From: an uncultured Archangium sp.
Lineage (GTDB): Bacteria; Myxococcota; Myxococcia; Myxococcales; Myxococcaceae
Length of the DNA stretch: 5,401 bases
Reading direction: 5' to 3'
Assembly (NCBI GenBank): GCA_946479335.1
Contig: CAMLFP010000376.1
Span: forward strand, 1 to 5,401
Part shown: piece after piece, positions 1-5,401 of the stretch
Layout: every line of letters starts with the position of its first letter
How positions within the stretch are numbered: position 1 is the first letter of the stretch
Translations under genes and position numbers: made by a program
Notes under the pieces: generated by a model
What the model saw: the letters and a program-made list of their open reading frames with translations, nothing else
Database searches by the model: none
What the model was told of the DNA's origin: nothing

Positions 1-644
1 CGCCGGTCGAAGCCGCGACCTTCGGTCAGCTCGCTGCCGACATCACCACCGCGCCGCCGCCGCCGCTGCCGAAGCTCAGCGCCTCGGGCGAGCCCATTCC
101 TCCCGCGCTCGCCGCGCTGGTGTCGCGCTGCCTGGCCAAGAAGCCCGATGACCGCCCCGCGTCGATGGAGGCCGTCGAGGCCGCGCTCACGGTCGCGCCC
201 CGCACCTCTGGAGGGTGGCTTCGGCCGCTCCTCGTCGGTGCGGTGGCCATCGGGGTCGGTGCGGCGCTGGTCTTCGCGCTGCGCCCTGCGCCGAAGCCTG
301 CGGAGCCGCCGGCCGCGCCCGTCGTGGCTCCCGCCGCGGCGGTCGTCGCGCCCGCTCCCGAGCCGGTGCGTGAAGAGGTGACGCTCGCCATCGCGACGCA
401 GCCCACCGGCGCGCGCGTGACGCGCGTCGACACCGGCGAAGTGCTGGGCGAGACGCCCATGGAGTTCAAGACCCTGCGCGACGCGCAGCCCACCACGCTC
501 AAGGTCGAGGCGCCCGGTTTCGAGCCGCTGGAGCGCGTGGTGGTGTTCGATCAGAACCAGCGGTTGGAGTTCACCCTGAAGCCTGTGCAGAAGGCACGGC
601 GGAAGCGGGTCATCACCGATGGCGTCATCGATCCGTACAACTGA
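1..644 (+). CDS. Ser/Thr protein kinase C-terminus with transmembrane helix and PEGA domain (5' partial)
   Basis: The reading frame is open from the window edge (first full codon at base 3) to TGA at 642-644; the start and most of the kinase lie upstream. The first ~60 visible residues match the end of a Hanks-type kinase C-lobe: a proline-rich stretch, then CLAKKPDDRPAS (bases 129-164), the subdomain XI signature with its invariant Arg at 153-155. A single hydrophobic helix follows (LLVGAVAIGVGAALVFAL, about 228-281), then an Ala/Pro linker and a PEGA domain from about 378 to 580 (TQPTGARV, TGEVLGETP, VEAPGFEP). The tail is basic (KARRKR). By family knowledge the kinase is cytoplasmic and phosphorylates Ser/Thr on partner proteins, while the PEGA domain sits outside the inner membrane as a sensing or binding arm. 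The 3' end overlaps the next gene by 26 bp, so co-expression is likely. The substrate cannot be told from sequence. Confidence 0.93.
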   Translation, partial: PVEAATFGQLAADITTAPPPPLPKLSASGEPIPPALAALVSRCLAKKPDDRPASMEAVEAALTVAPRTSGGWLRPLLVGAVAIGVGAALVFALRPAPKPAEPPAAPVVAPAAAVVAPAPEPVREEVTLAIATQPTGARVTRVDTGEVLGETPMEFKTLRDAQPTTLKVEAPGFEPLERVVVFDQNQRLEFTLKPVQKARRKRVITDGVIDPYN

Positions 645-1299
645 GTTCGCGGTCCTCGCAGCGTGCGTCTTGTTCGCGGGCGTGGCCTCGGCCGACGCCG
701 TCACCGACCAGGCGCGCGCGGCGGCGCTCGCAGGCAAGAAGGCCTACGACACCAACGACTTCGTGACCGCCATCGCGCGGTACGAAGAGGCCTACCGCCT
801 CAAGCCGGCGGCGGGGCTGCTGTTCAACCTCGGCCAGAGTCACCGGCGCGCCGGGCACCCCGACCAGGCGCTCTCGTATTTCCGCCGGTACCTCGAGACC
901 GACCCGCCTCGCGCGCAGGCCGAAGCCGTGGAGGCGCTGGTGGCGCAGGTGCAGCAGGACGCGGAGGCGAAGAAGAAGGCCGACGAGGAGGCGAAGGCGC
1001 GCGCCGCGCGCGAAGACGAAGAGCGCCGCCAGCGTGAGGCCGCGCAGCGCGCGCTCGAGGTCGAGAACGCGAAGCTCGCCGCGTCGACCGCGGAGGCCGA
1101 GGCGGCCACGCGCAGGCTTGAGCTCGAGAAGGCCCTCAAGGCGCAGGAGGCCGCGAAGGCGCCTCCGCCCGTGTACCAACGCTGGTGGTTCTGGACCGGC
1201 ATCGGGGTGGTGGTGGCGGGGGCGGTCGCGACGTCGGTCGCGGTCGCGACGGCGCCGAAGCCGTCGGCCACCACCTTCCCGGACATCAACGCCCGATGA
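619..1299 (+). CDS. Secreted or membrane-anchored TPR / coiled-coil protein
   Basis: This 226-aa protein starts at ATG 619 inside the kinase gene. The start is chosen because it is the only Met before a good signal sequence: a basic N-region, hydrophobic core AVLAACVLFAGV, and an ASA|D cleavage site near residue 25. Residues about 32-97 form two TPR-like repeats (AYDTNDFVTAIARYEEAYRL; LGQSHRRAGHPDQALSYFRRY). Residues about 100-180 are a highly charged Ala/Glu/Lys/Arg coiled coil. RWWFWTGIGVVVAGAVATSVAVA at about 188-210 is a membrane helix, followed by about 16 polar residues. TPRs bind proteins, so a scaffold or adaptor in the periplasm, anchored by the C-terminal helix, is the best inference. 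A C-terminal WWFWTG-type anchor after TPRs is, from memory, common in myxobacterial proteins. No clear Shine-Dalgarno precedes the start; with overlaps of 26 bp upstream and 4 bp downstream, translational coupling is likely. An alternative lipobox (LAAC, Cys16) is less likely because a long hydrophobic run follows it. Confidence 0.9.
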   Translation: MASSIRTTEFAVLAACVLFAGVASADAVTDQARAAALAGKKAYDTNDFVTAIARYEEAYRLKPAAGLLFNLGQSHRRAGHPDQALSYFRRYLETDPPRAQAEAVEALVAQVQQDAEAKKKADEEAKARAAREDEERRQREAAQRALEVENAKLAASTAEAEAATRRLELEKALKAQEAAKAPPPVYQRWWFWTGIGVVVAGAVATSVAVATAPKPSATTFPDINAR

Positions 1300-3296
1300 A
1301 CCTCCAGCGCCTCGTCTTGCTCCTCGCGGTCTTCACCGCCGCCGCCTGTCGCGACCCCGCGACGCTCAAGGGCACCGCGCTGCTCATCACCTCGCACGCC
1401 GGCGTCGACGTCGAACAGCTGCGCTACTCCGCGGCCAACGGCAACGCCGCGACGGTCTTCGGGCCGTTTCTCCAGCCACAGACTCCGGCCGGCGCCGTGC
1501 CCCGCGACGTCACGCAGCGCATCCTCGTCGCCGACGCGCTCGCCGGGCAGACGTTGACCATCACCGTCGAGGGCGTGGAGGCGGGCGCAATCGTCGTCAC
1601 CGGCTCCGCGAAGGCCGACATCAAGCAGGGCCGCGAAGTGGCCGTCACCATCGACCTCGCCGCGCCCGAGCTCACCTGCGAGAGCTGCGCGGGCTGCTGC
1701 AACGAGCTCGGCGATTGTCTGACGCCCAACGCCGCCGCCTGCGGCGTCAACGGCAACGCGTGCGTGACCTGCGACCCGCTCACCAGCGACTCGTGTGGCG
1801 CCGACGGCCGCTGCGCGTGTGGTGACGGCCCGCCGTGCACGCTCGCGCTGGGCGGAGATCGCTGCGTCAACGGCGCCTGCCAGTGCGGCGCGGGCCCCGC
1901 GTGCGGCCCCGGGCAGGAATGTCTGCAGCAGACCTGCCAGTGCACGCCGTCGTCGTGCGCCGGTTGTTGTCTCGACGGGCAGTGCCTCACCGGCTCCGCC
2001 AGCGCCGCGTGCGGCAGCGGTGGGCGCGCGTGCCTCGACTGCGGAGGCACCGCCTGCAACGGCGGCGTGTGCGCCACGTCGTTGTGCAACCTCTCCAATT
2101 GCCCCACCGGTTGCTGCTCCGGCGCGAGCTGCCTGAGCGGCGCCGAGATGATGTCGTGCGGCGGCGCGGCCATGGCGTGCGTCTCGTGCGGCGCGGGCGC
2201 GTGCGACGCGGGCGCGTGCACCGGCGCTTGCGACCCTTCGACGTGCAGCGGGTGCTGTGTCAACGGCGTGTGCCAGCCGGGCACCGACTCCGCGGCCTGT
2301 GGCGTCGGCGGCGGCACCTGCGTGCAGTGCGCCAGCGGCTGCGACGCGGGCACCTGCGTCGAACCGTGCGGCCCGTCGAACTGCCCGACCGGGTGCTGTC
2401 AGGCGGGCGTGTGCCGCAACGGCCGTCAGAGCGCGGCGTGTGGCAATGGAGGCGAAGCGTGCGTCTCGTGTGGCGCGGGCGTGTGCGACGCCACGTCGCG
2501 CACCTGTTCGGGAGGTTGCTCGACGCAGTCGTGCGCCGGCTGTTGCGACGCGCTGGGCAATTGCGCCGCCGGCGACGTCGCGAGCGCCTGCGGCGTCGCA
2601 GGGCAGGCGTGCACCAACTGCGCGGGCGGGGCGTGCGACGCCGGCGCGTGTGACCTCGGAGGGTGCTCTCCTGCCACGTGCCCCGATGGGTGCTGCGCCA
2701 ACGGCGTGTGCCAGACCGCCCAGGCCTCCGCGGTCTGCGGAGTCGGAGGCAGCGCGTGCATCAACTGCGCGCCCGGCAGCTGCGACGGCGGCGCGTGCGT
2801 CGCGTCGGTGTGTGACGCCACGACGTGCCCGACGGGCTGCTGCCAGAACGGCGTCTGCCAGACGGGGACCAGCGCCTCGGCGTGCGGCTCCGGCGGCGCG
2901 GCGTGCACGTCGTGCGGCGCTGGAGGCACCTGCACCGCCGGGGTGTGCGGCGGGTGCTCGCCGGCCAACTGCGCGAGCGGCTGCTGTGCCAACGGCACCT
3001 GCGTGACTCCCACAGCCGACGCGTGCGGCACCGGAGGCGGCGCCTGCCTGGCCTGCGACCCGCTGGTTGCCGACACCTGCACCGCGGGCCGCTGCACGTG
3101 TGGCGCGAACAACGCGTGCATCAACGGCAAGCACTGCGTGGGCGGGTCCTGTGTCTGTGACAGCGCGACCTGCGCGGGGTGCTGCACCAACCAGGGCAAT
3201 TGCGTTGCGGGGACGGCCAAGAACGCGTGCGGCACCGGGGGCAACGCGTGCACCTCGTGCGGCGCGGCGACCTGCACCAACGGCGCGTGCCTCTAG
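1296..3296 (+). CDS. Cysteine-rich tandem-repeat lipoprotein
   Basis: This 666-aa protein starts at ATG 1296, which overlaps the TPR gene's stop codon as ATGA. The frame is open further upstream, but only from this Met does a lipoprotein signal peptide appear: MNLQR, hydrophobic LVLLLAVF, then the lipobox TAAAC with Cys18 as the lipidated residue. The residue after it is Arg, not Asp, so the E. coli inner-membrane retention signal is absent. Residues about 19-126 form a beta-rich domain with no cysteine (GTALLITS, TLTITVEGVEAGAIVVTG, EVAVTIDL). Residues 128-666 are ten tandem cysteine-rich units holding 112 cysteines (21% of that region). Eight units have exactly ten cysteines; units 1 and 9 have 18 and 14. 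Even counts in every unit and export by a signal peptide argue for disulfide-bonded structural modules. The most likely place is the outer membrane or periplasm. Similar repeats occur, from memory, in other myxobacterial proteins of unknown function. No catalytic motif is visible; a ligand-binding or adhesive stalk role is only a guess. Confidence 0.92.
   Translation: MNLQRLVLLLAVFTAAACRDPATLKGTALLITSHAGVDVEQLRYSAANGNAATVFGPFLQPQTPAGAVPRDVTQRILVADALAGQTLTITVEGVEAGAIVVTGSAKADIKQGREVAVTIDLAAPELTCESCAGCCNELGDCLTPNAAACGVNGNACVTCDPLTSDSCGADGRCACGDGPPCTLALGGDRCVNGACQCGAGPACGPGQECLQQTCQCTPSSCAGCCLDGQCLTGSASAACGSGGRACLDCGGTACNGGVCATSLCNLSNCPTGCCSGASCLSGAEMMSCGGAAMACVSCGAGACDAGACTGACDPSTCSGCCVNGVCQPGTDSAACGVGGGTCVQCASGCDAGTCVEPCGPSNCPTGCCQAGVCRNGRQSAACGNGGEACVSCGAGVCDATSRTCSGGCSTQSCAGCCDALGNCAAGDVASACGVAGQACTNCAGGACDAGACDLGGCSPATCPDGCCANGVCQTAQASAVCGVGGSACINCAPGSCDGGACVASVCDATTCPTGCCQNGVCQTGTSASACGSGGAACTSCGAGGTCTAGVCGGCSPANCASGCCANGTCVTPTADACGTGGGACLACDPLVADTCTAGRCTCGANNACINGKHCVGGSCVCDSATCAGCCTNQGNCVAGTAKNACGTGGNACTSCGAATCTNGACL
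1677..3293 (+). repeat. Ten-unit cysteine-rich protein repeat array
   Basis: The units begin at bases 1677, 1941, 2085, 2229, 2367, 2517, 2664, 2811, 2955 and 3156. They are 88, 48, 48, 46, 50, 49, 49, 48, 67 and 46 residues long. The common pattern is C-x4-C-x(2,3)-CC-x(4,5)-C-x(7,8)-C-x6-C-x2-C-x(3-7)-C-x(4-6)-C. In unit 1 the first gap is shorter (CESC). The C-x6-C-x2-C core is invariant in spacing in all ten, usually written ACGxxGxxCxxC. Each unit also has GCC near its start. At DNA level the units are diverged rather than identical, although short blocks such as AACGGCGTGTGCCAG recur (units 4 and 7). The array is therefore an old, functionally maintained repeat rather than a recent expansion. 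Confidence 0.95.
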
Positions 3297-3385
3297 CTGA
3301 CAGACTCCGAGAACGACCGCTTTTCTGGCGGCGTGAGCACCGTTTCTCTCGATGCGATCAAACGCCGCGCTCGGAAAACCGGGTC

Positions 3386-3407
3386 GCGCGAGGCGGATTC
3401 CTCGCGC
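3386..3407. repeat. Perfect 8-bp inverted repeat (hairpin)
   Basis: GCGCGAGG and CCTCGCGC pair perfectly around a 6-nt loop CGGATT. The hairpin lies 89 bp past the lipoprotein stop codon. No T run follows on the plus strand; on the minus strand a short TTTT occurs about 8 nt after the stem. It could help end transcription between the convergent genes or protect mRNA 3' ends, but a classical intrinsic terminator is not supported. Confidence 0.55.
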
Positions 3408-3437
3408 AACTGCGTGCCGATGGCGCTCAGAAATCGC

Positions 3438-3469
3438 TTTTCTGCAGCCTGCTCGCGGGCTGCTGAAGA
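3438..3469. repeat. Imperfect 12-position inverted repeat, palindromic element
   Basis: GCAGCC (3444-3449) and GGCTGC (3458-3463) pair perfectly around loop TGCTCGCG. After one T-T mismatch the stem continues with TTTTC against GAAGA, including one G-T pair. The T-rich side is the 5' arm and the A-rich side the 3' arm as read on either strand, which is the wrong polarity for an intrinsic terminator. The form, a GCAGCC/GGCTGC core with T-rich and A-rich flanks, resembles repeated extragenic palindromes seen in several bacterial groups; that likeness is from memory. Confidence 0.5.
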
Positions 3470-3635
3470 AAACCCGTCGTCCTCGTCGCGGAGCGGCCGC
3501 TGCGGTGCTTGCGCTCGTCGCGGCAGCGCGTTCCGCCAGCGCCTCGTCGTTGCCGCGCGCCGTCGCGGTCCCGATGAAAGGTGTCCGCGGAGGAGAGCGT
3601 CGCCGGGCCCGCGCCGTCGAGACGGAGCGGCGCGA

Positions 3636-4160
3636 CTACTTCGGCGGCGCGACGTGCTGGGCGTCAGCCTTGAGCCGCGCGAGGAACCCGGCGGTGTCGT
3701 AGAAGGTGAAGCGCACGTCTCCGGAGGTGATGGTGGCGCCTGACTTGAGCGGCGTCGCCTTCCCCGGCGTGGCCAGCACTCCGTCGACGTGGGTCACCGC
3801 GCCGCCCGCGTCTGCCAGCCGCATCGACCACGCGCCGTCATGCACGCTCAACCGGAGCTGCTCGCGCGACAACGTCAGGTCATTGATGAAGACCGCGCTC
3901 TCGGAGCTGCGGCCCACCGTCAGCTCGCCGCGGGTGTCGTTCTTGAGCTCGAAGCACAGCGCGTCGGAGCCCAGCGGCCGATTCGCGGCCCGCGTCGCCT
4001 GCTGCGTGGTGGCGTGGTCTCCCTCGTTGGCCGTGCGCGCCGGTCGCCACGCACCCGGCTCCCAGACCAGCCAACTCGACGGGTACCGCGTGCGGAACGC
4101 GTCGACGAGGAACATGTACTGACGCACCAACAGCGAGAGCATGTAGGCGGAGGCGGCCAT
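3636..4160 (-). CDS. FHA domain-containing protein
   Basis: The frame ends at TAG (3638-3636). I chose ATG at 4160 (174 aa); GTG at 4199 (187 aa) and ATG at 4142 are also possible, and none has a clear ribosome binding site. Residues about 1-70 hold a helical N-terminus and the aromatic motif WLVWEPGAW. Residues about 75-155 form an FHA domain: VGRSSESAVFINDLTLSREQ contains the GR (Arg84) and Ser98 typical of phosphothreonine binding. The usual His of SxxH is Gln101, and the Asn of the following loop is not evident (DAGGAVTHVDG). FHA domains bind phosphothreonine peptides, often products of Ser/Thr kinases. No signal peptide is visible, so it should be cytoplasmic. It lies downstream of the ASH-repeat gene on the same strand and converges on the kinase operon. 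A functional link to that kinase is plausible but only positional. Confidence 0.85.
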   Translation of the reverse strand: MAASAYMLSLLVRQYMFLVDAFRTRYPSSWLVWEPGAWRPARTANEGDHATTQQATRAANRPLGSDALCFELKNDTRGELTVGRSSESAVFINDLTLSREQLRLSVHDGAWSMRLADAGGAVTHVDGVLATPGKATPLKSGATITSGDVRFTFYDTAGFLARLKADAQHVAPPK

Positions 4161-4221
4161 TGCACCGCGACTATGTGCCGAAGTGGCGAAAGATGACACC
4201 GAACAGTCACGGTTGCGCGCG

Positions 4222-4246
4222 CGCGGAGCAGGTCGACGGCTCCGCG
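4222..4246 (-). repeat. Perfect 8-bp hairpin after the ASH-repeat gene
   Basis: CGCGGAGC and GCTCCGCG pair around a 9-nt loop, starting 7 nt after the stop codon of the ASH-repeat gene in its direction of transcription. There is no T tract after it. The position suits an mRNA 3'-end stabiliser, a weak or factor-dependent terminator, or an attenuator before the FHA gene. It suggests that the two minus-strand genes are not tightly coupled. Confidence 0.5.
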
Positions 4247-4253
4247 AGCGAGT

Positions 4254-5401
4254 TCACGGCGCGTCGCAGCCGCCATCGGCGCTCGGCGCCACGCCGGTGC
4301 CGGTCAGCGCGACAGGCACCGCGACCACCGGCCCCGTGGTCTGCAGGAGGAGCTCGACCTCCCCGCTCGCGTCGGCCACCGCATGCGGCGCGAAGCGCAG
4401 CGTCACCACGGCCTGGCCAAGCCCCGAGCGGAGTGTGGTCGGTGGCGCGGCGGTCATCGAGAACTGTGGGCAGCCGCCGTCAGTGGTGCACAGGCCGGTC
4501 CCCGCCAGCACGGAGGCCGCATCCGTCAACGTCGCGCCGCTCCAGGTCACCGGCGTCTGGCACGAGTTGAGGAGGGCGATGGACTTCTCACCTGACGCAC
4601 AGCCCACCGGGATGTCACCGAAGCCGATGGGCGTTGGCAGAAGGGTGATGCAGGAGGGGATCGTCGTCGCCCGAATCGGCACCTGGTCAGAACTCGCCGT
4701 CATCATCGGCACTGAGAATCGGACCGCACCAGAATACGAAGCCAGCGTACCCCAGGGGTCGGGCGTGAACTGTGCGGTGACGACGGCATCCGCCCCCTCC
4801 GGGACTTGAACGCTGGCGAAGGGCGCCGGCAGCGAGAAGCCGACGTCGCTGGTCGGCGAAATCGCGAAGCTGTCGAAGTAGCAGACGTCGCTCCCCGCGT
4901 TGTGCAGCGTGAAGGTCTGCGTCTGGAGGCCTCCATCGGTGACCACGCCGAAGTCCACTCGTGGTGGCGTCACCGTGAAGTCGCACGACTGCGCCACCAC
5001 CACCTCGGCGGTGATGAAGAGGTGCTTCTCCGGCGCCGCGCGGTCGTTGGTGAAGAGCACCAGCTCGAACGCCTTGTGGCCCGCGGTGCGCGGGATCAGG
5101 TGAACGAGGAACAGGAGCGAGCGGCCGCCCTCGAGGCCCGTGGTCGCGTCGTACGCCGCCGGGAACGTGTTGCGGCACGTGGCTTGCGCCTCATCGAAGT
5201 CGCCGACGCACAGCTCGTCGAGCGCGCCGCTGATGACGGTGACCGTGAAGGGCTGCACGTCGAGGTGCAGGTTCACGCCGATGTCCGCGGGTTGCGGGAG
5301 CGGGCCGGTGTTGGTGATGACGAAGGCGCGCGTCGACACCAGCGGCGGCGCCGAGGGAATGAAGCCGACGGTCCCGAAGGCGAGCGTCGGGTCGGGTGAG
5401 A
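4254..5401 (-). CDS. ASH-repeat (choice-of-anchor D type) protein, probably exported (5' partial)
   Basis: The frame is open from the window edge to TGA at 4256-4254; 381 residues are visible. A GTG at 5339 is not the start, because the first domain already begins upstream of it (PTLAFGTVGFIP). Three tandem immunoglobulin-like repeats are seen at about residues 5-133, 138-248 and 249-371. Each opens with an FG motif (AFGTV, DFGVV, GFGDI), followed by a strand ending in Asn (VITNTG, TLHNAG, ALLNSC). Each closes with strands such as VTAQFTP or VTLRFAP, or ends in LTGTGV. This is the ASPM/SPD-2/Hydin-like fold, common in large exported or surface proteins of myxobacteria. Ten cysteines, several likely paired (64/75, 139/173, 304/310), fit an extracytoplasmic setting. 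The signal peptide or lipobox would be outside the window. The C-terminus GGCDAP is not a recognised sorting signal. Function is unknown; structural or adhesive roles are inferred. Confidence 0.85.
   Translation of the reverse strand, partial: SPDPTLAFGTVGFIPSAPPLVSTRAFVITNTGPLPQPADIGVNLHLDVQPFTVTVISGALDELCVGDFDEAQATCRNTFPAAYDATTGLEGGRSLLFLVHLIPRTAGHKAFELVLFTNDRAAPEKHLFITAEVVVAQSCDFTVTPPRVDFGVVTDGGLQTQTFTLHNAGSDVCYFDSFAISPTSDVGFSLPAPFASVQVPEGADAVVTAQFTPDPWGTLASYSGAVRFSVPMMTASSDQVPIRATTIPSCITLLPTPIGFGDIPVGCASGEKSIALLNSCQTPVTWSGATLTDAASVLAGTGLCTTDGGCPQFSMTAAPPTTLRSGLGQAVVTLRFAPHAVADASGEVELLLQTTGPVVAVPVALTGTGVAPSADGGCDAP

Larger units (their letters stand above)
3297..3635. other. Non-coding gap between convergent genes
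   Basis: These 339 bp separate the stop of the cysteine-rich lipoprotein gene from the stop of the FHA gene on the other strand. Open frames cross it (for example from ATG 3352 or 3333), but their translations are Arg/Ala-rich, have no ribosome binding site or recognisable domain, and run into the 3' end of the FHA gene on the opposite strand. The gap contains two inverted repeats (3386-3407 and 3438-3469) and a 10-bp direct repeat CGCTTTTCTG at 3318-3327 and 3435-3444. No T-rich intrinsic terminator follows either stop codon. I see no tRNA or other known RNA in it. Confidence 0.7.

Noticed and set aside
1185..1295. Longer start for the cysteine-rich lipoprotein (GTG at 1185)
   Set aside because: The extra 37 residues are Gly/Arg-rich, overlap the TPR gene's coding sequence and would bury the signal peptide; ATG 1296 gives a proper lipoprotein signal and an ATGA junction.
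840..3134. A 764-codon open frame on the minus strand opposite the TPR and cysteine-rich genes
   Set aside because: Its translation is low-complexity Ala/Arg/Gly without domains, and it is explained by the high GC and repeat structure of the real genes on the plus strand, which have signal peptides, repeats and overlapping stop/start junctions.
1424..3280. Minus-strand open frames with repeated His/Pro/Gln motifs (1424-2353 and 2426-3280)
   Set aside because: The apparent protein repeats are the antisense reading of the cysteine-rich units, with TGC/TGT codons read as GCA/ACA in this frame; there is no independent evidence for a gene.
1677..3293. CRISPR array or recent DNA tandem duplication
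   Set aside because: The periodicity of about 140-150 bp lies in the protein pattern; the DNA of the units is diverged and there is no short repeat/spacer structure.
1677..3293. Heme-binding or iron-sulfur protein because of the many CxxC motifs
   Set aside because: No CxxC is followed by His as in c-type cytochromes, and no ferredoxin CxxCxxCxxxC pattern is present; the cysteine counts and lipoprotein export fit disulfides better.
1677..3293. The known myxobacterial disulfide-rich repeat with an EECDDGN-type motif
   Set aside because: None of the ten units has that acidic ECDDGN motif; their signature is GCC...ACGxxGxxCxxC, so this is a different repeat.
3333..3743. Possible small genes from ATG 3333 or ATG 3352 on the plus strand
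   Set aside because: They have no ribosome binding site, an Arg/Ala-rich composition typical of GC-rich non-coding DNA and no domain, and they overlap the FHA gene's 3' end.
4254..5339. GTG at 5339 as the start of the ASH-repeat gene
   Set aside because: The same frame continues without a stop to the window edge and encodes the first strand of the first repeat (LAFGTVGF), so the true start is upstream of the window.

Overview
The window is very GC-rich and densely coding, with strong G/C preference at third codon positions. It carries the tail of a Ser/Thr protein kinase fused to a membrane segment and PEGA domain, a TPR/coiled-coil membrane protein, a huge cysteine-rich repeat lipoprotein, an FHA-domain protein and an ASH-repeat (choice-of-anchor D type) secreted protein. 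Together these point to a myxobacterium or close relative (Myxococcota, formerly Deltaproteobacteria). This is an inference from gene content and composition; no rRNA or housekeeping marker is present to confirm it.

Plus strand, 1-3296: three genes in a tight, overlapping chain. The kinase (5' end outside the window) overlaps the TPR gene by 26 bp. The TPR gene overlaps the lipoprotein gene by 4 bp (ATGA). The lipoprotein (666 aa) has a short beta-rich N-terminal domain and then ten tandem cysteine-rich units with 112 cysteines. The chain looks like one co-transcribed, translationally coupled unit. It would place a cytoplasmic kinase with a periplasmic sensor arm, a membrane-anchored TPR scaffold and a surface or periplasmic disulfide-rich lipoprotein in the same envelope context.

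3297-3635: a 339-bp gap between convergent genes. I see no convincing gene in it, but it holds two inverted repeats and a 10-bp direct repeat.

Minus strand, 3636-5401: a small FHA-domain protein with degenerate FHA motifs, and upstream of it (5' end outside the window) an ASH-repeat protein with ten cysteines, probably exported. An 8-bp perfect hairpin lies directly after the ASH gene's stop codon.

The most noteworthy content is the ten-unit cysteine array and its genetic coupling to a PEGA-type kinase and a TPR protein. Similar cysteine repeats are, as far as I recall, found in other myxobacterial proteins, but I know of no assigned function.
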